The translations under genes and the position numbers were made by a program. 64,000 bases of DNA from an uncultured Alphaproteobacteria bacterium. GTDB taxonomy: Bacteria; Pseudomonadota; Alphaproteobacteria; Rs-D84. Below the pieces are notes generated by a model, which saw nothing but the letters and a program-made list of their open reading frames with translations, searched no databases and was not told the DNA's origin. Positions 26,452 to 34,102 of the stretch are shown here, piece by piece. Location of the stretch: positions 174,201 through 238,200 of the forward strand of contig CALXWY010000002.1 in assembly GCA_944392535.1 (NCBI GenBank), written 5' to 3'. Position 1 is the stretch's first letter, and each line of letters starts with the position of its first letter.

Positions 26452-26479
26452 TTGACAATCTGTTTTTTTTTTCTAGGAT
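26452..26479 (+). promoter_or_regulatory. Promoter of the gene inside the array
   Basis: TTGACA (26452-26457) and TAGGAT (26474-26479) are 16 bases apart, with a T-rich spacer. Transcription would begin near 26486, 23 bases before the ATG. Confidence 0.55.
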
Positions 26480-26508
26480 TACAAAAAAACTGATACAAAA
26501 GGTGTAAT

Positions 26509-26880
26509 ATGTTTTTGCGATTAAGATATTATTTCAAAACAGACCGTAAAACACGCGTCCAGGACAAACAAGAATATGCCGACCAGCGTAAAAAGTTAAA
26601 AAATTTAGACGACATACTGGAATACCGGTGCGAAGAGATAACGTTCCCATTTGATGATCCGGCTTTCTACAGTTGGTGGGGATGTATTAAACGTTCTACG
26701 ACCGGGGCAGAATACTATTGTCCTGGGTTTAGTTTTGATGTTCCTTGTGAACATGAACGCACTTGTGTACGTGGACCTGATAATAGTAGATTTGTTAAGG
26801 CGCGACAAGAATATTTTAGACAAAAGCAACTTGTTCATGATTTTTGGCGCAATCGTATGCGCGAACGTGTAAAAGGATAA
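26509..26880 (+). CDS. Small cysteine-containing protein embedded in the palindrome array
   Basis: The 123-residue protein has an AAAGGTG ribosome binding site and its own promoter. It is very basic and helical at both ends (MFLRLRYYFKTDRKTRVQDK and the FVKARQEYFRQKQLVHDFW region). The centre holds five cysteines spread over CEEI, WWGCIKR, YYCPG and PCEHERTC, which might bind zinc. No family is recognised. It is the only gene in the array, so it is a candidate array-binding or array-maintenance factor, purely by position. Confidence 0.6.
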   Translation: MFLRLRYYFKTDRKTRVQDKQEYADQRKKLKNLDDILEYRCEEITFPFDDPAFYSWWGCIKRSTTGAEYYCPGFSFDVPCEHERTCVRGPDNSRFVKARQEYFRQKQLVHDFWRNRMRERVKG

Positions 26881-27633
26881 AATATCACGGGCATAAATGC
26901 GTCAGTGATACTGAGCCGCAACGACCCGCGGGCGAATTAAGCCAATCAAAGTATTTTCTGTACATGCCGTGAATGTCTGGCCGGCAGTACGACGGCGGGC
27001 GGTTGCTGTTTCAAAGAATCAGGTGCCTTGCCGTAATTTGCGACATATTTACGCATTCTTACATATTGTAATTTTTGTCCCCCGCGGGCGGGCAGCGTTC
27101 AGCGCGTTATAAACGTTAAAAATCCCAGGCGCAATTCAACTATGGGTTGTATTCCGGTTTGAATGCGTTCGCACATCCCCAAAACAATTGCATCCACGAC
27201 AAAAACAACCCACAATTGAATTGCGTCCAAGATTTACAGTGTCTATAAGGAGTTTTAATATTATTACATGCAACAGTGTGCTGATTGTTGATATGATGCC
27301 GTTCAACCTGTGGGTGAATAGTAACCATGTTTTACAGCCTATGCGCCATGTTCTTTGCATTGTTATGTCCTGGTTATAGATGCCGGTATAGTAATTGTGA
27401 ATATTTTATTAGTCAACCTATAGCTGAATCGGATTCACGTTTTACAGGGCTGTGCCGCATTTTTATGTTATGACTATATAATTATAGACTATGGCACACA
27501 AATTGTGCATGTTATAGCATTCAACCTGGGGTTGAATCGCATCTATGTTTTACAGTGCGCGCAGCGTGGTTGGACGTTATTGCTGACGATAGCGGTATCA
27601 AATAAATTTCAGGTGATTTTGGCCAAGTATTTA

Positions 27634-27662
27634 TTGATTTAATTGTCAATTTGTGATATAAT
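27634..27662 (+). promoter_or_regulatory. Promoter of the tail-fibre-like gene
   Basis: TTGATT (27634-27639) and a perfect TATAAT (27657-27662) are 17 bases apart. The transcript would start near 27669, leaving an ~88-base leader. Confidence 0.65.
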
Positions 27663-27706
27663 GTGTAGCATCCAAGCACCATAATAATTATTTATATTTT
27701 TATATG

Positions 27707-27734
27707 CCCGACCATGTTTTATGGTCGGGTTTTT
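27707..27734 (+). terminator. Leader hairpin with T-tract upstream of the tail-fibre-like gene
   Basis: CCCGACCAT (27707-27715) pairs perfectly with ATGGTCGGG (27721-27729), followed by TTTTT. It lies between the promoter and the ATG at 27757, so it is either an attenuator for that gene or the end of a short RNA. Confidence 0.75.
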
Positions 27735-27756
27735 CATTTGATTCAAAGGAGATTTT

Positions 27757-28731
27757 ATGAATAAATTTGATTTTGTCGCAGATGGGCACGTTACTGATTT
27801 TCATTTTACTTTCCCATTTTTTTCAAAAAATGATGTTGTTGTAAAGCACAATTCCGCAGACGCCACAGGATATGATGTATTTTGTTACAGCGATGCAATA
27901 AATCCAGACTTTCCATTTACTGGGGGTCGGGTACATTTCGCCATTGCGCCAAATCTTGGTGACGTTATCACAATTTCCAGAAAACTGGAATTAACGCGCA
28001 CGGTGGATTACCAACCGACAATGCCGTTAAGCACGATGGCACTGAACCAAGACATGAATTTTATGTTGGAAGTATTAAAAGACATGAAAAACGAACTGAT
28101 GGATTTTCATGACAAGTATTCTGAATTTACCGACAAGGATTCAACAAATGTATTATTAAATAAATTTGACGCCGTTTTATCGGAAACATCAAATGTGATT
28201 TCTGAAATAAATACATTCCGGCAACAAATGAATGACATTGGTGATATAGGGTCCATTATCACAAATATTACAAATTTGAATAACACCATCACATCGTTAA
28301 ACACATCGTTAACCACGGCGAATTCAAATATTACAGATTTACAGGAATTCCAAGACGACGTATTGGATTATGTCGTGGCATCGCAAAATCCAACGGACGC
28401 GAATAGTTACACATGGTATCGGAAATATAAATCTGGGTGGGTGGAACAAGGCGGCCGTATGTTTTGCAGTGTTCCCGCAGACCAAGATACCGTACATACC
28501 CTGATTACATTACCCATAGAAATGTCAGACGCAAATTACAATGTCCAAATTACCCAAGAACAAATAAAAGGCGCAATTAATCTGTCGGTTGCAAAGCGGT
28601 ACCCGAATGCCACAAAAAATCCATCAACGTCCCAAACATTGTCCGTAATCGCGATGCACACGACAGCAGGACAGGCGTGGACAGACGACGTATATTACAG
28701 ATGGATGGTATCCGGTATGTCCAAACAGTAA
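27757..28731 (+). CDS. Stand-alone phage tail-fibre-like protein (T7-type N-terminus)
   Basis: The 324-residue protein opens with a domain like the virion-attachment part of T7-type tail fibres: FDFVADGHVTDFHFTFPFF, later GDVITISRKLELTRTVDY and PLSTMALNQDMNF. A long coiled-coil/Asn-Thr-rich stalk (residues about 105-210) follows, then a C-terminal head with YTWYRKYKSGWVEQGGR. No other phage structural gene adjoins it. AAAGGAG precedes the ATG. It may be a domesticated adhesin or a prophage leftover. The neighbouring convergent SDR gene ends 4 bases away. Confidence 0.7.
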   Translation: MNKFDFVADGHVTDFHFTFPFFSKNDVVVKHNSADATGYDVFCYSDAINPDFPFTGGRVHFAIAPNLGDVITISRKLELTRTVDYQPTMPLSTMALNQDMNFMLEVLKDMKNELMDFHDKYSEFTDKDSTNVLLNKFDAVLSETSNVISEINTFRQQMNDIGDIGSIITNITNLNNTITSLNTSLTTANSNITDLQEFQDDVLDYVVASQNPTDANSYTWYRKYKSGWVEQGGRMFCSVPADQDTVHTLITLPIEMSDANYNVQITQEQIKGAINLSVAKRYPNATKNPSTSQTLSVIAMHTTAGQAWTDDVYYRWMVSGMSKQ

Positions 28732-28735
28732 TTTA

Positions 28736-29542
28736 TCAAGATTTTTTTGATACATTAAAAAATGGCTTTGACTTTTTTAATACCGCCAATGTTGCCCGGG
28801 CTTCTTGTTTAATTCGGTCGTATGCATCACGCCCCAAGATTATCCGACGGGGCGGATTCTGTTGTTGCGCCACATTAATCAGGTAAGATACCGCCAACGC
28901 AATATCATTTTTATAGTGTCGTTTTATTTTATATGGAATTGGGGGCAGGTTTTCATATTCTGGGAATGTGTTTTCACGCATCATATCTTTTGATGCCATT
29001 CCGGTTGGGAACACCCCAAATTCCACAGCAATAACTTTACAGAATTTTTGTGTTTCGCACCACAGTGCCCCGGTTAATCCTTCTATGGCATATTTTGCCG
29101 AACAATACGCCGTGCCATAAATTCGTGGGCACATTCCCGATTGCGAAGAAATATTTACGATTAATCCGTGTCCCTGGACACGAAACAGGGGCAATACTTC
29201 ACGTATTGTATTTACATATCCCCAAAAAGAAACATCCATTAATTTTCTGAATTCGTCATCTGTGGTGGATTCAAAAGTCTGCCATTGCCCCAGTCCACAG
29301 CAATTTACCAATGCATCTATGTGCCCAAACTTATCAATTGCCGTTTTAATTGCGGCACGTATTGTCTGGGGCTGGGTCGCATCAACAGACAAACACAGCG
29401 CCCGATTATCTGTAAAATCAGGGACGCGGCGCGCCACGGCAATGACATTCTTGTTTTTCGCCAATAATTGACGACAAATTTCATGACCAAAACCACTGGA
29501 CGCACCAACAACCAACCATGTTTTCAGTTTTTCATTATCCAT
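28736..29542 (-). CDS. Short-chain dehydrogenase/reductase
   Basis: The 268-residue SDR has the nucleotide-binding GASSGFGHEI (residues 13-22), an NCCG replacing the usual NNAG strand end, and the catalytic Ser/Tyr/Lys set in NISSQSG and YCSAKYAIEGLTGAL. The cofactor is probably NADP(H), because RR follows the second strand (AVARRVPDF). It is the last gene of an overlapping three-gene set with a MenD-like enzyme. The substrate is not identifiable. A sugar or polyol intermediate of surface glycan synthesis is a guess. Confidence 0.85.
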   Translation of the reverse strand: MDNEKLKTWLVVGASSGFGHEICRQLLAKNKNVIAVARRVPDFTDNRALCLSVDATQPQTIRAAIKTAIDKFGHIDALVNCCGLGQWQTFESTTDDEFRKLMDVSFWGYVNTIREVLPLFRVQGHGLIVNISSQSGMCPRIYGTAYCSAKYAIEGLTGALWCETQKFCKVIAVEFGVFPTGMASKDMMRENTFPEYENLPPIPYKIKRHYKNDIALAVSYLINVAQQQNPPRRIILGRDAYDRIKQEARATLAVLKKSKPFFNVSKKS

Positions 29543-29750
29543 TATTTTTTGCCTTTATACTGTCTGATTTTAATGCATGCATATATCGTGAAAAATCCAT
29601 CTGGTAAGTATACGAATTTGGCGCATCCAGATATTTTACAATTTCTGCACCATCAGGAAAAACAACACGCGCCGAAAAACGAATTATGTTTTTATCAGAC
29701 AAGACTTCGCGGTTTACATAAACGTGTGCCGCATATTTATCATTTTGCAT
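29535..29750 (-). CDS. Small conserved-looking protein between MenD-like and SDR genes
   Basis: The 71-residue protein (MQNDKYAAHVYVNREVLSDK) is beta-rich, with IIRFSARVVFPDGAEIVKYLD, and has a charged tail. Its ATG overlaps the upstream stop as TAATG, and its end overlaps the SDR start by 8 bases, so all three are translated as a unit. AAAGGGGA lies upstream. No family is recognised. It may be an accessory subunit. Confidence 0.65.
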   Translation of the reverse strand: MQNDKYAAHVYVNREVLSDKNIIRFSARVVFPDGAEIVKYLDAPNSYTYQMDFSRYMHALKSDSIKAKNNG

Positions 29751-31450
29751 TATTGTCCCCTTTTGAATAATTTCTTTACCATGTTCAATTTTGTTTTCTT
29801 TTTTTCGGTACCTGGTACAGTTGTTTTATTAAACGTCCGCATCATTTCCAGACCACGTTTTTCATCCGCATCTGTGGTAAATACTTCAAATAACACAGGT
29901 GCATCAAATTCACCGGTACAGAATGTCCGGATTTTATCCAGAAATTCTGATTTATCTGACGCCGACATATAAACAAATCCGCATGATTTGGCCCATCCAC
30001 ATGCCCCGCCACGATTATGGCCAGATGCCGCAATGATATTATCAATCATTTCGCGTTTATCACGAAATTCTGGGTATAATCGGAATTCTTGGCCACCATT
30101 ATTATTGATAACCAATATACGCAGATTTTTACCAATATGGCGATTGCCCAATATATTCATGTCATAGAAAAATGCCAAATCCCCCAATTGGACAAAATAT
30201 AATCTGTCTGGATTCATCAGCGAATGTCCAACCATTGTTGAAACACTGCCATCAATACCACAAACACCAACATTCAAAAATGTATCAATGCTGTTGTCCA
30301 GATTGAAAAAGTTCATATTTCTGCGACAATTAGATGTCAGGTGTATCGCCGAACCATGTGGCATGAATTCGGCCATTTTCTGGGAAATCAATGCATTAGA
30401 CAGTGGCAAATCTGGATATTTTATGCCGTCCAGTAATGTTTTTAATTGGCCATAATATAGCAATGTCTTTATATTTGCGGCCATCATGTGTTCAAAGAAA
30501 AATATCTCGGACATATCAAACAACTTGAACACAGGCGCATGAAAGCGACCACAATAATTACCATCCGGCGAAATACGCCAAATCTTTGTTCCCCAAAACA
30601 GTCGGCCCGATGAATATTCCGCCGAAACATTGCCAATGTCAATCATAATGTCTGGACACTGGGGTAAATCCAGCATATCGGCAATTTGCGCCGTCAGTAT
30701 TTTATTCTTGCCGTTGTACCGTGATGAATGGTCGCAAAATACAGGCGCATTAAACCGCTGGGCAAATCCAGAAATCGCATCCAGTTCACGTTCAGAAAAT
30801 TTTTTGTGACTGCCGATAAAAATGCCGATGTTCTTGCCCGCCATTTGTTTGGCAATATCATTAACATTTAACGTATCACCGGTTATAACATCAACCGCAT
30901 GCACATCATCAGGCAAGCATTGTGTTGATATATTCAGTGCATCTGCCCAAACATTTGGCAAATTTATATGCACCGGTCCCCGACGCACAGATGTTAATGC
31001 CGCATGCATCAGTGACAGTGCCTTGAATTTATCTGAATCATCTTTGATTACAGGTATATCAACACTGATAACCTTGACATCATTTTGCGTAACCGTTCTG
31101 TCAACGAATTGTGGTTCTTGGTTATATTTGTTTGAAACATGTGTCCCAGTAATGGCGATTATTGGTAATTTTCGGTAAAACGCTTCGGTCATTGCGGGCA
31201 GATAATTCCGACTGCTGGTGGAACCAGTACATGTAATCACCACCGGTTCACCGGTTTCTTCGGCGATACCAGTGGCCAGATATGCGGCACTGCGTTCATC
31301 TATGACAGAATAACACCGAAAAAAAGAATCTGAAATTACGCCGGCATTAAATGCGATATTTTGCCCACCGGGACTTGCAACAACGTACCGTATTCCATAT
31401 GCTTTCAGCATGGCAATCATATATTGTGAATTCTTGTCATTTGAATACAT
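29750..31450 (-). CDS. MenD-like thiamine diphosphate-dependent enzyme
   Basis: The ATG at 31450 with GGAG upstream gives 566 residues. N-terminal PYR domain: YVVASPGGQNIAF, the catalytic Glu in DERSAAYLATGIAEETG, and VITCTGSTSSRNYLPAMTEAFYRK. C-terminal PP domain: VCGIDGSVSTMVGHSL, QLGDLAFFYDMN and NNNGGQEF, which follow MenD closely. No other menaquinone genes are present, so the substrate may differ. Its pairing with an SDR suggests a specialised 2-oxoacid or sugar-derived pathway. Confidence 0.85.
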   Translation of the reverse strand: MYSNDKNSQYMIAMLKAYGIRYVVASPGGQNIAFNAGVISDSFFRCYSVIDERSAAYLATGIAEETGEPVVITCTGSTSSRNYLPAMTEAFYRKLPIIAITGTHVSNKYNQEPQFVDRTVTQNDVKVISVDIPVIKDDSDKFKALSLMHAALTSVRRGPVHINLPNVWADALNISTQCLPDDVHAVDVITGDTLNVNDIAKQMAGKNIGIFIGSHKKFSERELDAISGFAQRFNAPVFCDHSSRYNGKNKILTAQIADMLDLPQCPDIMIDIGNVSAEYSSGRLFWGTKIWRISPDGNYCGRFHAPVFKLFDMSEIFFFEHMMAANIKTLLYYGQLKTLLDGIKYPDLPLSNALISQKMAEFMPHGSAIHLTSNCRRNMNFFNLDNSIDTFLNVGVCGIDGSVSTMVGHSLMNPDRLYFVQLGDLAFFYDMNILGNRHIGKNLRILVINNNGGQEFRLYPEFRDKREMIDNIIAASGHNRGGACGWAKSCGFVYMSASDKSEFLDKIRTFCTGEFDAPVLFEVFTTDADEKRGLEMMRTFNKTTVPGTEKKKTKLNMVKKLFKRGQ

Positions 31451-31764
31451 TTTTATCTCCGACGTTGCGGGTATCATTCCGCCATGTGGGTAAGATATCA
31501 CAGCATATAAAACAAGTCCAGTTGAAATCAGGGGGCGTATACCCTGCCCCCACTGTGCACAAAACGTGCAACGGCGGCTGTGCGTTATGTCCCCCACCCC
31601 AAGGATTTTTTACATATTGTCCCGCCAGTCTGTTGTGCGATATACTGAACTGTGGAGAGAGAAAACATCCCCCGCCCCCCAGCAGTCAAAACTGTTTACA
31701 CCCATGAACACGCCGATTTTTGTGGTGGACGGGGCGCTGTTTTTCAGAATTATGATTAATATCA
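31451..31764. other. Intergenic region without a recognised gene
   Basis: This divergent spacer separates the MenD-like gene (minus) and the PAP2 gene (plus). It is locally C-rich (runs near 31,593 and 31,672). Frames present in it have no supporting start site or homology. It should hold the MenD-like promoter, but none was confidently found. Confidence 0.4.
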
Positions 31765-31794
31765 TTGACGAATGTACATAAATACTTGTATTAT
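31765..31794 (+). promoter_or_regulatory. Candidate promoter of the PAP2-PagL operon
   Basis: TTGACG (31765-31770) and TATTAT (31789-31794) are separated by 18 bases. The transcript would have a leader of about 240 bases before the PAP2 ATG. Confidence 0.5.
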
Positions 31795-31898
31795 TGTTAT
31801 GCCTGTGTAGCAATACTGGGCCGACAAACTGTTAGTAGATAATGGGCTTAATCACCCGATATTACTGATGCACGTTTGCATTATTGACACTGTACAGT

Positions 31899-32017
31899 CC
31901 CGACATTTTTGTCGGGAAGTCGTTGTTATACAATACCGTTTCTGCGGAAAAGCAACGAGGTCTTTGTAATATCGGACTGATTAACTTCCCGACACCTGCT
32001 TTCAGTAGGTGTTTTTT
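31899..32017 (+). promoter_or_regulatory. Attenuator-like leader with mutually exclusive hairpins
   Basis: Segment 1 CCCGACA (31899-31905) pairs with segment 2 TGTCGGG (31910-31916). Segment 2 extended (31910-31920) is also an 11-base perfect complement of segment 3 (31984-31994). Segment 3 overlaps the start of a terminator stem, ACACCTGCT (31992-32000) with AGTAGGTGT (32004-32012), followed by five T. The 2:3 pairing would block the terminator. The PAP2 ribosome binding site AAGGATAT follows. Confidence 0.75.
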
Positions 32018-32038
32018 GTTATCAAAAAGGATATTACA

Positions 32039-32569
32039 ATGACAAAATTGGTTGTGGGCGCCATTGCTGTCATTGCGATTGCCAGTACAGGGTTCGGCGC
32101 ACATGCCCGACCCGGCATAGAAGAAATTGGTGACGCATTTCAAGTTATCGTACCGGCGTATGCGTTCGGTATGGCGGTTAATGAAAAAGACTGGGTTGGG
32201 GTCAAAGAATTCGCACATTCATTCTTGGCGATGGAAGCATCTGTCCAAGGGTTGAAACTGGTCATAGATGAACGCCGCCCCGACGGCAGTGATACAAATT
32301 CTTTCCCCAGCGGACATACCGCAGCGGCATTTTCCGGCGCAACATTTATACACAAACGATACGGCATAAAACGCGCAATTATACCTTACTTGATGGCGGC
32401 ATTTACCGGTTATTCCCGGATTGCAGCCGACCGACACTATTTTCACGACGTGTTGGCCGGGGCCGCAATCAGCAGTTTATTTACATGGATTTTCGTCAGC
32501 AAGTATGACGGTGTACAAGTCGCCGCCAGCCCAGATTCTGTGTCTGTGCGGTTTCATATGACATTTTAA
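32039..32569 (+). CDS. PAP2-family phosphatase, likely lipid phosphatase
   Basis: The start at 32039 gives 176 residues. An N-terminal hydrophobic segment (residues 3-20) may be a signal or anchor. PAP2 signatures are complete: K73 ... R80-P81 in KLVIDERRP, PSGH at 90-93, and SR(x5)H(xxx)D at 126-137 with H133 and D137. These enzymes remove phosphate from phospholipids or lipid A. The next gene encodes a lipid A deacylase-like protein, so lipid A is the likely substrate. An attenuator-like leader controls the pair. Confidence 0.88.
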   Translation: MTKLVVGAIAVIAIASTGFGAHARPGIEEIGDAFQVIVPAYAFGMAVNEKDWVGVKEFAHSFLAMEASVQGLKLVIDERRPDGSDTNSFPSGHTAAAFSGATFIHKRYGIKRAIIPYLMAAFTGYSRIAADRHYFHDVLAGAAISSLFTWIFVSKYDGVQVAASPDSVSVRFHMTF

Positions 32570-32585
32570 TCAATGGTGAATAATT

Positions 32586-33137
32586 ATGAAAACTTGGAAT
32601 TCTGTTTTAATAATATTAACATCTGTTATCGCATTAACAATTGTTGCCAAAACTGCCGTTGCATCAGACAACAACACAAACATATTATTTGGTGATGCAA
32701 AACATCAAATATCGGTACATGGCGGTGTATCACTGCGTCACCAGTTTGAAAATCTGTATATGCTTGAAATTCAATACAGCCAGGCAAACACATTTTTCGG
32801 ACTGGATGCACGCCAAAACATAGAATTAATTACGGCACGTGGTTTTGGCGACGCCCAGAAATACAGCCAAGATATCATACTGGGGATTTCCGAAGACGCG
32901 ATTATTTTTCATACCCAGCGTTTTTATATCGGGGCAACACTGGGCGCATATATAAAATCACAGACCACAGACAGAATCAGTTCAAAATTTACATTCGGAC
33001 AAAAGTTTTTCATCGGACTGAAATTCTTGCAAAACAGTGCCATTGAACTGTATGTTCGTCACTTTTCTAATGGCACACTGACCGAATTAAACGCCGGCCA
33101 AAATTTCATGGGATTAAGTTATACGATTAATTTCTGA
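32586..33137 (+). CDS. pagL: PagL-like lipid A 3-O-deacylase
   Basis: The 183-residue outer-membrane protein has a signal peptide (residues 1-26, ending TAVAS), alternating strands of an eight-stranded barrel and a C-terminal aromatic residue. The conserved PagL C-terminal block is clear: RHFSNG at 158-163 with the His159/Ser161 catalytic pair, then NAGQNFMGLSY. The third catalytic acid is not certain (E167 is a candidate). It removes an acyl chain from lipid A in the outer leaflet. It is 16 bases downstream of the PAP2 gene. Confidence 0.85.
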   Translation: MKTWNSVLIILTSVIALTIVAKTAVASDNNTNILFGDAKHQISVHGGVSLRHQFENLYMLEIQYSQANTFFGLDARQNIELITARGFGDAQKYSQDIILGISEDAIIFHTQRFYIGATLGAYIKSQTTDRISSKFTFGQKFFIGLKFLQNSAIELYVRHFSNGTLTELNAGQNFMGLSYTINF

Positions 33138-33185
33138 AAAATTATCTGGTTGATTTATCTGATAAATTTAATAGCATAACAAGTG

Positions 33186-33773
33186 ATGTTTAATGATTCT
33201 GAACATATTGTTGCAATCTTTGCAATTGGTCCATACGACATTATCGGCACAGATAATAAATTGCCGTGGCATTCTGATAAAGATTTTTATTTTTTCAAAA
33301 AAGCAACTATGAACCATCCGTGTATTTTTGGGACAACAACTTTTTATAACTTGCCACATTACCCATTGTGCAGTCGGGGAAATATTGTATGCAGTCGCAA
33401 ATTCCCAAAATTCCAACCAATGCCGACAGATAATGGAACAAAATATATAAAAACAAACTCAATAGAAAACGCAATCAAAATCAGCCGCATAATATACCCA
33501 TATAAAACAATATTTGTCTGTGGCGGTGCCAGTATTTATAAATATGTAATTGATAAAAAAATTTCAGATGTGTTGTATGTATCTGAAATTTATTCAGACG
33601 CATTGGCAACAGATGTACAACATAATCCGGAAAAATATACATATTTTCCGACGGATTTTCGTCAGGATTATGTTCAGTCTGATGTATTAAATGTAAATGA
33701 TGCGAACTGGCCACCAGAACACAATGACATTAATGTAAAAATATCGCGGTGGATACGCAAAAAATCCAGATAA
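33186..33773 (+). CDS. folA: Dihydrofolate reductase
   Basis: The protein of about 195 residues shows DHFR landmarks: AIGPYDIIGTDNKLPWHSDKD near residue 13 (Met20-loop equivalent, LPW and the catalytic Asp), FFKKATMNHPCIFGTTTF, and the NADPH-binding FVCGGASIYKYVID. It reduces dihydrofolate to tetrahydrofolate. A GTG codon one position upstream is an alternative start. The gene is AT-rich with many rare-looking substitutions, so it could be a divergent or accessory copy. Confidence 0.88.
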   Translation: MFNDSEHIVAIFAIGPYDIIGTDNKLPWHSDKDFYFFKKATMNHPCIFGTTTFYNLPHYPLCSRGNIVCSRKFPKFQPMPTDNGTKYIKTNSIENAIKISRIIYPYKTIFVCGGASIYKYVIDKKISDVLYVSEIYSDALATDVQHNPEKYTYFPTDFRQDYVQSDVLNVNDANWPPEHNDINVKISRWIRKKSR

Positions 33774-33795
33774 ATATCGGCACACAAAAACAAAA

Positions 33796-33816
33796 ATCCC
33801 GCGGAAATCCGCGGGT
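33796..33816 (-). terminator. Terminator of tRNA-Lys
   Basis: On the minus strand CCCGCGGA and TCCGCGGG form a stem directly after the tRNA 3' end, followed by ATTTTTGTTTTT. Confidence 0.8.
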
Positions 33817-33822
33817 TTATCG

Positions 33823-33898
33823 TGGTGGGGACACAGGGACTCGAACCCTGGACCCAATGATTAAAAGTCATTTGCTCTACCAACTGAGCTATGTCCCC
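33823..33898 (-). tRNA. tRNA-Lys (anticodon TTT)
   Basis: Read on the minus strand: acceptor GGGGACA, D-arm with AGCTCAGTTGGTAGAGC, anticodon loop CTTTTAA, T-arm GGGTTCGAGTCCC (stem CAGGG/CCCTG), acceptor TGTCCCC, discriminator A and encoded CCA. All four stems pair. It is a single gene with a downstream terminator and lies convergently between folA and tatD-like genes. Confidence 0.96.
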
Positions 33899-34102
33899 AA
33901 AACTGAACCGGAACAAAGAACCCAATGGGTTCTTTTTCCAAGGTTCGGGGCAAATTTTGCCATATAAAAAATAAAAAATCAAGAAAAAATGGATTTTTTC
34001 TGTTTTTTGGCCACTGTGTAAAAAATGCCATTGATTTTTATACCACGACGACAAATAATAGAAATGCTGTACCAGGGTCGGAAAACGCCAAAGCATAACA
34101 TC

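Larger units (their letters stand above)
24097..27537. repeat. Array of about 25 phased 19-bp palindromes
   Basis: Consensus ATTCAACC-NNN-GGTTGAAT. Copies begin near 24097, 24206, 24304, 24412, 24522, 24621, 24718, 24826, 24921, 25033, 25138, 25304, 25506, 25671, 25781, 25879, 25987, 26095, 26204, 26264, 27134, 27204, 27301, 27411 and 27519. Most spacings are 95-112 bp and cluster near 98 and 109, about one helical turn apart. Intervening DNA is also degenerate repeat (a TATAAA-like block with TGGGCGC beside each palindrome). Copies 1-13 read in minus orientation and most later ones in plus. Apart from the gene at 26509, the stretches 24205-26508 and 26881-27633 hold no gene. Confidence 0.9.

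Noticed and set aside
24097..27537. CRISPR array
   Set aside because: The repeats are short degenerate palindromes, the roughly 80-90-bp intervals are related to one another instead of unique, orientation changes within the array, and no cas gene is present.
24097..27537. Integron attC array
   Set aside because: There are no gene cassettes between sites, no R/L core sites of attC type, and the flanking recombinase is of the serine type.
31566..31781. Small plus-strand gene in the C-rich spacer
   Set aside because: The composition is unusual, no plausible ribosome binding site is present, and the sequence is not protein-like.
31899..32017. Assignment of the leader to a known riboswitch class
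   Set aside because: The pairing pattern is clear, but no conserved ligand-binding core was recognised by eye.
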